A DNA stretch of 9,366 nucleotides. It comes from Candidatus Saccharimonadota bacterium (GTDB lineage: Bacteria > Patescibacteria > Saccharimonadia > Saccharimonadales > Nanosyncoccaceae). Location: NCBI GenBank assembly GCA_017429465.1, contig JAFROU010000009.1:1-9366 (forward strand). Reading direction: 5' to 3'. Below are positions 1 to 5,914 of this stretch, in pieces; position 1 is the stretch's first letter, and each line of letters starts with the position of its first letter. The notes under the pieces were generated by a model. It did not search any database and had not been told where the DNA came from. It saw nothing but the letters and a program-made list of their open reading frames with translations. Position numbers and translations under genes: made by a program.

Positions 1-150
1 GATAAGCGCTGAAAGCATATTAAGCGCGAAGCCCACTCCAAGATAAGAATTCCCTATGAGATCCCAGAGAGAAGATCTGGTTGATAGGTGCAAGATGAAA
101 GCACGGCAACGTGTGGAGTCGAAGCATACTAATAGATCCATTGCCTTTTT
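1..150 (+). rRNA. rrl: 23S ribosomal RNA, 3' end (partial)
   Basis: This is the last part of domain VI of the large-subunit rRNA; the rest lies upstream of the window. Conserved landmarks are visible: GATAAGCGCTGAAAGCAT near the start, CAGAGAGAAGA near 65-75, GCACGGCAACGTGTGGAG around 101-119 and TACTAATAGATC at about 127-138, which is the standard near-terminal 23S motif. The 3' boundary at about 150 is estimated from the usual distance after that motif and could be off by about 10 nt, because the 5' end that pairs with it is outside the window. It is followed on the same strand by 5S rRNA, the common bacterial order. Confidence 0.95.
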
Positions 151-154
151 ATGT

Positions 155-197
155 CTAGACTATTACATTTATGCTTGCATAAATGCTGATAGTCTAG
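155..197 (+). other. Hairpin in the 23S-5S spacer, probable rRNA processing stem
   Basis: CTAGACTAT (155-163) is perfectly complementary to ATAGTCTAG (189-197). Inside it, CATTTATG (166-173) is perfectly complementary to CATAAATG (178-185), closed by a CTTG tetraloop. A 2/3-nt internal loop separates the stems, giving about 17 base pairs in all. No T-tract follows, so it is not an intrinsic terminator. A double-stranded element just after 23S suits an RNase III-type processing site in the precursor; that role is inferred. Confidence 0.7.
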
Positions 198-238
198 TAG
201 ACTTAACTAGCAATCGGTGCTCGATAAAAAGCACTGAG

Positions 239-287
239 CGTCATTTAAAATTTGCATCTGATGGACATCAACAGCTCCAAAATGACG
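239..287 (+). other. Second inverted repeat in the spacer, directly before 5S rRNA
   Basis: CGTCATTT (239-246) is exactly complementary to AAATGACG (280-287), enclosing a 33-nt loop with a small internal hairpin possibility around 259-270. The base of the stem is 12 nt before the 5S 5' end, a place where a processing structure would release pre-5S RNA. The pairing is seen; the role is inferred. Confidence 0.5.
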
Positions 288-299
288 AATTTTGTAGCG

Positions 300-409
300 A
301 TTTGGTGCCCATAGCGCTGGGGAAATACCTGTTCTCATTCCGAACACAGAAGTCAAGCCCAGTAGCGGCGATTATACTGCAATAGCGGGAAACTAGCAAG
401 GTGCCAAAT
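300..409 (+). rRNA. rrf: 5S ribosomal RNA
   Basis: This is the 5S RNA of the large ribosomal subunit, about 110 nt. The conserved core CCGAACACAGAAGTCAAGCC lies at 340-359. The terminal helix I forms between TTTGGTGCC (301-309) and GGTGCCAAA (400-408) with two G-U wobbles, and A300/T409 extend it, which sets the boundaries. It is shorter than the usual 115-120 nt, and the exact ends may differ by 1-2 nt. It is followed after 6 nt by a strong terminator that closes the rRNA operon. Confidence 0.92.
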
Positions 410-415
410 TATCAG

Positions 416-441
416 AAAACCACCCTCACGGGTGGTTTTTT
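416..441 (+). terminator. Intrinsic terminator of the rRNA operon
   Basis: AAAACCACCC pairs with GGGTGGTTTT around a TCAC tetraloop and continues into T's up to 441. It begins 6 nt after the 5S 3' end and is the expected Rho-independent end of the rRNA transcript. Confidence 0.93.
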
Positions 442-446
442 GCTAC

Positions 447-475
447 TTGAAAAATAAAACGTTAACGTTTAAAAT
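447..475 (+). promoter_or_regulatory. Promoter of the surface operon, probably giving a leaderless mRNA
   Basis: A -35 box TTGAAA (447-452) and a -10 box TAAAAT (470-475) are 17 bp apart. The ATG of the next gene is at 484, 9 nt after the last base of the -10 box, so transcription would start at or within a couple of bases of the start codon. The bases between (TTATTTAT) contain no ribosome binding site. The promoter sits only a few bases after the rRNA terminator. Confidence 0.65.
457..470 (+). promoter_or_regulatory. 14-bp perfect palindrome in the promoter spacer, candidate operator
   Basis: AAACGTTAACGTTT is a perfect palindrome centred on GTTAAC at 461-466. It fills most of the spacer between the -35 and -10 boxes and touches the -10 box, a classic place for a repressor dimer. 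No regulator gene is recognisable in the window, so the factor is unknown. A chance AT-rich palindrome is possible. Confidence 0.45.
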
Positions 476-483
476 TTATTTAT

Positions 484-1353
484 ATGAACACGGATGGGAC
501 TGCTTTTGATAGTTCAGATATCAATGAGGCAAAATCTAATTCTGAAGTCAATTATTTTTTGCAAGTCGAAGAAAAAAAACAGCCGTTCTTTAAACGAATT
601 TTTGCTGGAGAAAACAAATTTCTCACCATTCCTTTGATTATTCTGATACTTGGTGTTGGTGCTTATACGGCACTCTATTTTACTGTTTGGAATACTCCTG
701 GACATAGCGCTCAGACTAAGACCGACGAGGAAATTGAGATCGAGCGTGTTCAAGCTATGATCGATGTCGTAAAAGCAAAAGTCGCTGAATATAGCGATGA
801 AGAAGCAAACAAGGCAATATCCTATATTGAAAGTGAGCTAAAAAGCACATCTCTCCCAAGATATAAAGCCAGGCTGAACATTATTTATGCTGATTATCTC
901 TACAAGAAAGGTGTCAAATCTGATGCCATTAGCAAGTTTAAAGAGATTGATATTAAGTATTTAACTAAAGACGACAAATACATTATGTACAAGACTCTCG
1001 ATGAATACTGTAACGAAATCGAAGATGAGGCTAGTATTAAAGAAAATATTGAAGAACTAATTAAAGTTGGTAGCGATGAAAGAATGAACTACTTTGAGTA
1101 CGAGATTCTTCCGCTATTTCTCAAGCATAACTACGAAGAAGGCGAAAAAGAATTAGCTAGGATTAGCCAATATGCTACGGACAAAGAGATTAGTGGCTAT
1201 TATATGCTACTAATCCGCGATATGAACGGTGTTTGCGAGGGCGAATGTAAAGAAAAAATCGTTCAATACGTTGATATCGCCGCTGAACTTGACCCAGAAA
1301 ATGAGTATACAAAATCAACAAAGAGGTACATACATGAACATTATGAACAATAA
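484..1353 (+). CDS. Single-pass membrane protein with helical, TPR-like extracellular region; unknown function
   Basis: I do not recognise this 289-residue protein. Residues 1-46 are polar and probably cytoplasmic, ending in a basic/aromatic patch (KKQPFFKRIF). One hydrophobic segment spans about 47-69 (FLTIPLIILILGVGAYTALYF). With Lys and Arg on its N-terminal side the likely topology is N-in, C-out. Residues 80-289 are strongly charged and helical, with short paired helices resembling tetratricopeptide repeats, most clearly 105-155 (EANKAISYIESEL, ARLNIIYADYLYKKG, DAISKFKEI). A TPR assignment is tentative. The start is the first ATG after the promoter and has no Shine-Dalgarno, suggesting leaderless translation. 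Its last 20 nt overlap the secreted 823-residue protein gene, so the two are probably translated together; this one may anchor or help assemble its partner at the envelope (inference). Confidence 0.85.
   Translation: MNTDGTAFDSSDINEAKSNSEVNYFLQVEEKKQPFFKRIFAGENKFLTIPLIILILGVGAYTALYFTVWNTPGHSAQTKTDEEIEIERVQAMIDVVKAKVAEYSDEEANKAISYIESELKSTSLPRYKARLNIIYADYLYKKGVKSDAISKFKEIDIKYLTKDDKYIMYKTLDEYCNEIEDEASIKENIEELIKVGSDERMNYFEYEILPLFLKHNYEEGEKELARISQYATDKEISGYYMLLIRDMNGVCEGECKEKIVQYVDIAAELDPENEYTKSTKRYIHEHYEQ
1321..1326 (+). promoter_or_regulatory. Ribosome binding site that sets the start of the secreted protein
   Basis: AAGAGG lies inside the end of the preceding gene, 7 nt before the ATG at 1334. 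The same frame stays open upstream to 1229, but this site and the signal peptide immediately after the ATG support 1334. The ATG at 1343 would be 16 nt away, too far for this site. Confidence 0.7.
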
Positions 1354-3805
1354 AACTAAAACGCTATTATTTTCATCATTTGTAGCGTTCTTTATCTGCC
1401 TCATTTACTCTGGCTCAGCCAGCGCCGTTACAGTTTGCAAAGGTGCATCAGCAGGGCACTTTGGCGATAACGGAAGCGGAAATGCCGTAACCTCCTATTA
1501 TACTGTAGATGGCAGTCCCGCGATGTGTTCAGAGGCCGAAAAAGCATCAATAGATCAAACCCCATGCCAAGGAGGATTTTCTTATTATCAGGAGTGGGAT
1601 CCAGATGTAAAAAAAGTTTTGATGGTTAGTCCAATTGGACCATTGGACGGACAATACCATTTGAAATATATTGCTGGCTACGGTGGCACTTATGCACTCT
1701 TTCATAGCCTTCTAAGTTATGCTAAAAATGGGCCATGGGGGTCACTTGGCACAGGTACGGTTGGCTGGAATTCTACAGACCGTTTGCAAAATGAATTAAA
1801 CTCAATTAATGACTGGTTCGATAGCCATCCAGACGCGGAAGCTGAACTAGATAATTACGATGTCTATGTCACAGAAGCAAGAGGCATGACCCAGCAGTTT
1901 GCCTGGCTAGATAGAAACACTCCAACTTGGACCTATCAGGAAGTAGACGAACCACTTGAATCTTATCCTATGACGGCCACAATTTCCCCGCAGGTTTATG
2001 AAAACAATGCGTGGATAGATCTTGCTGAAGGCCAAACATACTACGCTAAGGGTCAAACTACGCAGTTTCGCTTCAAATATAAGGTCAATGGCTCCTATCC
2101 AAAATACTGCTACTACGGTGACGGCGAAAACACAAGCTGCGTTCCAACAGATACTTGGGCGGACGAACGCACTAGTAGACCGTTTGATATTACATTAGAG
2201 GCCGGTGGTAAAAAAGAAGGAAACGGCCACGTTAGTTATTATGCCAAGTATGCCTGTTACCGAAAAGTAAGATACACTTATCTTGATGGCGTATTATACA
2301 GTACAGAAGATTTGGGCACCTGGTGTCAATATGAGAAAAAATCAAAAGTTGACAGCCATTTCTATGTCTTCCTACCATATAACTTCCAGACCATCATCGA
2401 CACTAGCATGGGTAATAATAATACCCCAACTTATGCCGGCGAAAACGTAAAGTCTACTATCAAAACATCGTTGACGGTTTATGATCCAGAATACTATGGA
2501 CCAACCGTCCCAGGTAAAGCCCATGTTAAAATCATCTACTTCCTAGTTCCGCCAACAACTGCTTACGATGAGAATTTTACCAAAGGAAACGAATTAACTA
2601 AGACCGGACCTTGTCAGTATTACGAGAATAAAGGGAGAGGCGTCTATAACTGTAAAGAAACGGACAAATCAAATCTCAGTTCGTTTACTGGCACTTTTGA
2701 AGCCTCATATAGGGTACCAGTTAACGCGGCGGTAGGTACTAAGATTTGTGCAGCGGCCGCTATCAAGCCGGCTCGTGGTGTGCCATCCACCAACACTATT
2801 TACACAGATTATTGGAACATCTCTGATGCATCATGTCGCTACATTGCTAAAAAACCTAATCTACAAATGTGGGGTGCTAGCTTCTACACGGCTGGTAATG
2901 CCACTACGTCAGTAACGGAATACAAATATCACAATACCGACTTAAAACGTAAATATGTCTTTGGTTCTTGGGAAGAGTTCGCCGCTATTGCTAAAGGCGA
3001 AATCAAAGGTTTTTCCACTGCCAACCTCACCGGCTACATCAACTATCCAAATTCTGGTGGTATGCAAATCCAAGGAGATGATAGATACTGCAACCGTACA
3101 TTACTCAGTATAGCCAACCTTAGCTGTAGCGCCAACGTGACTGGCGATTCTGGTGTTACTCTAGATAATTCCATTGTAGACAGTGTTATTTCTCGTTTTA
3201 GTTTGATTAAAGGGACGCCAGTATCTGGAAACGTTAATATAGGCCAAAGCTTTGAGACTGATGGTAAAACGCGTTACACCTATGCAGGTGGCAACATCAC
3301 TATTACAAACGCTTATGAACTTGGTAACGGCATCACACATGTGATTTATGCTAAGAAAACGACTGATTCAGACGGCAATATTACTATTAATACTAATTTT
3401 ACCTATAATAATGGGCCATATACCAAAGCTGATGGTATTCCACAATACCTAATTATTGCTGATGGTAATATTAATATTGCGCCAAACGTCTCTCGTATAG
3501 ATGCCTGGTTGGTTGCTAAGAATGGACAGATTAATACATGTAACGGCTATTCAATCGGTGCGACTGGAACTAATGGCGTAAGTGCTGATAATTGCAATAC
3601 TAAACTCACTATTAACGGACCAGTCTTCACTAAGAAGCTTATCACTAATCGTACAATTGATGGCGATCCAGGCGCAGGTACCGGTTTTAAGCCAGCCGAA
3701 GTCTTTAACTTACCTTCATATACCTATTACTGGGCCTATAGCCGAGCAAAAGCCGAATCTCAAGCCTATACGACCTATATTAGGGAACTTGCGCCAAGAT
3801 ACTAA
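1334..3805 (+). CDS. Secreted Cys/Tyr-rich surface protein with C-terminal repetitive beta region and ELAPRY end
   Basis: This 823-residue protein carries a clear Sec signal peptide: basic start (MNIMNNKTK), hydrophobic core 11-25, and a likely cleavage after A31 in SASA|VTV. The mature part has 15 cysteines, mostly outside the C-terminal ~80 residues, and is rich in Tyr, Asn, Thr and Gly, which suits a disulfide-stabilised extracellular fold. Three parts can be made out: 32-205, unknown, Trp/Tyr-rich; 210-505, beta-rich with paired Cys; and 508-823. The last begins KPNLQMWG, has FGSWEEF at 543-549, then Asn/Ile-rich strands (GNITITNA 653-660, GNITINTNF 681-689, GNINIAPNV 711-719) like a beta-solenoid, and finishes YTTYIRELAPRY. 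I recall similar C-terminal regions in CPR surface proteins but cannot name a family. An adhesin, host-contact or surface-fibre role is inference. It overlaps the membrane protein upstream by 20 nt. No terminator separates it from the HAD gene. Confidence 0.88.
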   Translation: MNIMNNKTKTLLFSSFVAFFICLIYSGSASAVTVCKGASAGHFGDNGSGNAVTSYYTVDGSPAMCSEAEKASIDQTPCQGGFSYYQEWDPDVKKVLMVSPIGPLDGQYHLKYIAGYGGTYALFHSLLSYAKNGPWGSLGTGTVGWNSTDRLQNELNSINDWFDSHPDAEAELDNYDVYVTEARGMTQQFAWLDRNTPTWTYQEVDEPLESYPMTATISPQVYENNAWIDLAEGQTYYAKGQTTQFRFKYKVNGSYPKYCYYGDGENTSCVPTDTWADERTSRPFDITLEAGGKKEGNGHVSYYAKYACYRKVRYTYLDGVLYSTEDLGTWCQYEKKSKVDSHFYVFLPYNFQTIIDTSMGNNNTPTYAGENVKSTIKTSLTVYDPEYYGPTVPGKAHVKIIYFLVPPTTAYDENFTKGNELTKTGPCQYYENKGRGVYNCKETDKSNLSSFTGTFEASYRVPVNAAVGTKICAAAAIKPARGVPSTNTIYTDYWNISDASCRYIAKKPNLQMWGASFYTAGNATTSVTEYKYHNTDLKRKYVFGSWEEFAAIAKGEIKGFSTANLTGYINYPNSGGMQIQGDDRYCNRTLLSIANLSCSANVTGDSGVTLDNSIVDSVISRFSLIKGTPVSGNVNIGQSFETDGKTRYTYAGGNITITNAYELGNGITHVIYAKKTTDSDGNITINTNFTYNNGPYTKADGIPQYLIIADGNINIAPNVSRIDAWLVAKNGQINTCNGYSIGATGTNGVSADNCNTKLTINGPVFTKKLITNRTIDGDPGAGTGFKPAEVFNLPSYTYYWAYSRAKAESQAYTTYIRELAPRY

Positions 3806-3806
3806 C

Positions 3807-3834
3807 TTGAATTTTGAGCATTTGCCTTTAAAAT
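3807..3834 (+). promoter_or_regulatory. Promoter of the HAD gene, probably leaderless
   Basis: TTGAAT (3807-3812) and TAAAAT (3829-3834) are 16 bp apart, and the ATG is at 3841, 7 nt after the last base of the -10 box, where transcription should begin. No Shine-Dalgarno precedes the ATG (AGAAAT). The -35 box starts 2 nt after the stop codon of the secreted protein. The design, ACTTGAA then TTTAAAAT, closely matches the promoter at 447-475. Confidence 0.6.
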
Positions 3835-3840
3835 AGAAAT

Positions 3841-4602
3841 ATGGACAATATGAATCAGGAAGCTCCAGCGGAGCAAGAAGCACCAAAGAAAAAAGTTTTA
3901 ATATTTGATTGTTTTGGCGTCGTATGTGGCGAAGCACTTCAAATTTGGGCACACGCTCACGATCTTTATGCCGACCAGTTTAAAAGTGACAAGATTAAGG
4001 ACATCTCGCACCGAGGCGATCTAGGCGAATTATCATCATCAGATATTTTCACCTTTTTTGGCGAAATGACAGGTCAAACTCCTGATCAAGTGCGTAGTGA
4101 ATGGATATCTGCCGCACAGGCTAATCGCACGCTGTTGCCAATGCTCGAACGTTTACGCCAAGACTACAAGATTATTCTTTTATCAAATGCCTCTTCTGAT
4201 TTTTTGAGATCTATCCTAGATCAATTCCATTTGTATGACTATTTTGATGGCGTCTTTATTTCGAGTGAAATGCATCTAGCCAAGCCAGATGCCGCTATCT
4301 ACAAAAAGGTACTCGAAACAATCGGCGCTAAACCAGAAGAATGTGTATTTATTGATGACAGTCCTAAAAATATTGAAGGTGCTAGAGCTGTTGGCATTGA
4401 TGCTATCCAATACGTCGCTTCTTATCAAGTGCAGCAAGAACTAGAGTCGCTTCTAAAAAAGGATGAACCAAAAGCTGAAGAAAAACCCGAAGAAGATAAG
4501 TGGGCGATGCCAGAAGAAAATGAACAAACACCACCACCTATCGAACCGGCTGCCCCAATGCCACCACAATTTGATCCGATGCATCCAAATCAAACTGTCT
4601 AA
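3841..4602 (+). CDS. HAD-superfamily hydrolase (YihX-like, subfamily IA type) with acidic/proline-rich tail
   Basis: This 253-residue protein belongs to the haloacid dehalogenase-like hydrolases, mostly cytoplasmic small-molecule phosphatases. All four motifs are present. Motif I is IFDCFGVV with the nucleophile D23; motif II is ILLSNAS with S115; motif III is the Lys of AKPDAA (K148); motif IV is FIDDSPKNIEGA with D172 and D173. A helical cap lies between motifs I and II (about 30-98). The usual second Asp of motif I is replaced by Phe (F25), as in YihX/epoxide-hydrolase-N-like members where that position also varies, so the substrate cannot be predicted. Residues 1-16 are a polar extension and 206-253 a disordered tail rich in Glu, Pro and Lys, unusual for the family. 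It appears to have its own promoter, could also receive read-through from the surface operon, and ends at a terminator shared with nusA. Confidence 0.88.
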   Translation: MDNMNQEAPAEQEAPKKKVLIFDCFGVVCGEALQIWAHAHDLYADQFKSDKIKDISHRGDLGELSSSDIFTFFGEMTGQTPDQVRSEWISAAQANRTLLPMLERLRQDYKIILLSNASSDFLRSILDQFHLYDYFDGVFISSEMHLAKPDAAIYKKVLETIGAKPEECVFIDDSPKNIEGARAVGIDAIQYVASYQVQQELESLLKKDEPKAEEKPEEDKWAMPEENEQTPPPIEPAAPMPPQFDPMHPNQTV

Positions 4603-4604
4603 CA

Positions 4605-4632
4605 AAAAAGCCGCCCCGAAAGGCGGCTTTTT
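4605..4632. terminator. Bidirectional terminator between the HAD gene and nusA
   Basis: AAAAAGCCGCC pairs with GGCGGCTTTTT around a six-base loop CCGAAA. The A-run and T-run on either side make it work in both directions. It starts 2 nt after the HAD stop and is 9 nt from the nusA stop, so it ends both convergent transcripts. Confidence 0.92.
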
Positions 4633-4641
4633 AATAATTGA

Positions 4642-5757
4642 TTATTCTTCCTCTTCTTCAGCAGTTTCTTCAATAGCTGAGAGCAGGGCGTCTTCAACGT
4701 TTTGTTTTTTCTTCTTTTCAACAACCTTAGCTAGTTCAATATCAATTTCGTAGCCAGTAAGTTTAGAAGCAAGACGCACGTTTTGACCTTGCTTACCGAT
4801 AGCAATTGATTGTTGGTCAGAAGTAACAAAGACTTTAGCTTTCTTACCATCAATTTCGACCTTTACCACTTCAGCTGGGCTAAGCGCCTCGCGGATAAAC
4901 TCAGAAGCGTTATCGCTCCAGTTAATGATATCAATTTTTTCACGTTCACCAATTTCGTTCATCACGGCTTGAACACGAACACCACGTCCACCGACGAAGG
5001 TTCCTACCGGATCGATACCTGGCACGCTAGACATAACAGCAATCTTTGTACGACGACCAGCCTCGCGAGCAATTGCGCGAATTTCTACAGTACCATTTTC
5101 AATTTCTGGTACTTCTTGGCGGAAGAGATATTCCACAAATTCGGCATTACCACGAGATAGCAATAATTGTGCGCGTGATTCATTGCGTTCGATACCTTTG
5201 ATGTAGACCTTCAGACGGCTACCAACACTGTAAAACTCACCATCGATTTGTTCGGACTTTGGCATAATGCCGGTGGCTTTACCAAGATCAATGCGGACCA
5301 AGCGTGGTTCAACACGAGCTACAGTACCAGTCATTACGGTGCCAACCTTATCTTCAAAGGCTGAAAGCACAGCATTTTGCTCAGCTTCACGGAGACGTTG
5401 CAAAATAACTTGCTTAGCAGTCATGGCGGCTACGCGACCAAAACTAGTCACTTTATGTTTTTCTTCAACGATATCGCCAACTTTTGCCTTTTTACCAGCT
5501 TCGGATTGTGGAATTTCGGTTGCTGGATTATAGGCTAAGCCATCTTCAATCACCTCACGTGCGACAAAAACAGTGGCTTCACCGGTGTGAGTGTTAAAAA
5601 TAGCACGCACGTTCATTTCACGATCGCCATTATCCTTACGCCAAGCAGCGGCAACAGCCATTTGCACGACATCAAGTACAGTTTCTTCCGGCAGGCCTTT
5701 TTCTTCGGCAATCATCTTGATGGCCGCGCCCATTTCCTTAAGGTCAAATCCTTCCAT
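4642..5757 (-). CDS. nusA: Transcription termination/antitermination factor NusA
   Basis: NusA binds RNA polymerase and nascent RNA, modulating pausing, intrinsic termination and antitermination. The 371 residues match the short Gram-positive-type length. Domains in order: N-terminal polymerase-binding domain 1-125; S1 domain about 135-202 (GTVMTGTVARVE to AQLLLSR); KH1 about 205-282 with REAGRRTKIAV, DPVGTFVGGRGVRVQ and GEREKIDIINW; KH2 about 285-345 with LSPAEV and AIGKQGQNVRLA, GKQG being the GXXG loop. There are no C-terminal acidic repeat domains; instead a Lys cluster (348-351) and a run of Glu (365-371) close the protein. The start has AAAAGGAG 4 nt upstream. Unlike most bacteria, rimP, ylxR and infB are not beside it: it appears monocistronic, with its own promoter (5819-5847) and the shared terminator. 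Confidence 0.97.
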   Translation of the reverse strand: MEGFDLKEMGAAIKMIAEEKGLPEETVLDVVQMAVAAAWRKDNGDREMNVRAIFNTHTGEATVFVAREVIEDGLAYNPATEIPQSEAGKKAKVGDIVEEKHKVTSFGRVAAMTAKQVILQRLREAEQNAVLSAFEDKVGTVMTGTVARVEPRLVRIDLGKATGIMPKSEQIDGEFYSVGSRLKVYIKGIERNESRAQLLLSRGNAEFVEYLFRQEVPEIENGTVEIRAIAREAGRRTKIAVMSSVPGIDPVGTFVGGRGVRVQAVMNEIGEREKIDIINWSDNASEFIREALSPAEVVKVEIDGKKAKVFVTSDQQSIAIGKQGQNVRLASKLTGYEIDIELAKVVEKKKKQNVEDALLSAIEETAEEEEE

Positions 5758-5773
5758 ATTACTCCTTTTCGTT

Positions 5774-5800
5774 AAAAATACCGTCCTTCTTCAGGCCGGT
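5774..5800 (-). promoter_or_regulatory. Leader hairpin followed by a short T-run upstream of nusA; possible attenuator
   Basis: In the nusA leader (- strand) ACCG and CGGT pair, then after one mismatch CCT and AGG, around a GAAGA loop. ATTTTT follows, then the nusA ribosome binding site. The shape is that of a weak intrinsic terminator about 20 nt before the start codon. Because NusA itself affects termination, autoregulation is conceivable, but the stem is only 7 pairs with a mismatch. Confidence 0.35.
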
Positions 5801-5818
5801 CATAATCTGTATAACCCC

Positions 5819-5847
5819 ATTTTACCTTATGTCTTGCTATTTTGCAA
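5819..5847 (-). promoter_or_regulatory. nusA promoter
   Basis: Reading the - strand, TTGCAA (5847-5842) and TAAAAT (5824-5819) are exactly 17 bp apart. The start site should be near 5812, giving a leader of about 55 nt with a Shine-Dalgarno. Its -35 end interleaves with the divergent RNase J promoter. Confidence 0.65.
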
Positions 5848-5862
5848 GCGTTTTGCTATACT
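5834..5862 (+). promoter_or_regulatory. RNase J promoter (extended -10)
   Basis: TTGCTA (5834-5839) and TATACT (5857-5862) are 17 bp apart, and TGC directly before TATACT makes it an extended -10. Transcription should start near 5869, leaving about 46 nt of AT-rich leader, with AAGGA (5902-5906) 8 nt before the ATG at 5915. The dyad CTTGC-N6-GCAAG (5833-5848) covers this -35 and that of nusA. Confidence 0.7.
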
Positions 5863-5914
5863 AAAGGTAGCAATTTTTACTTGAATTTAACAATTATATA
5901 AAAGGAAATTTTTA

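Noticed and set aside
217..234. GTGCT/AGCAC hairpin in the rRNA spacer, considered as a tRNA remnant
   Set aside because: Only 5 bp, and no acceptor stem, T-loop or other tRNA landmark around it.
56..385. Open reading frame of 109 codons
   Set aside because: It runs through the 23S end, the spacer and the 5S rRNA, so it is a chance frame in RNA genes.
1229..1333. Possible 35-residue longer N-terminus of the secreted protein
   Set aside because: A signal peptide begins exactly at the ATG at 1334 with AAGAGG 7 nt upstream; the extension would bury it and lies wholly inside the previous gene.
4810..5884. Several + strand open frames opposite nusA
   Set aside because: The nusA frame encodes a full-length, clearly conserved protein, so the opposite frames are shadows.
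5881..5900. TTGAAT followed by TATATA as a second RNase J promoter
   Set aside because: The boxes are only about 8-10 bp apart, and nothing like a -10 box lies at 16-18 bp; TTGCTA-17-TATACT fits far better.
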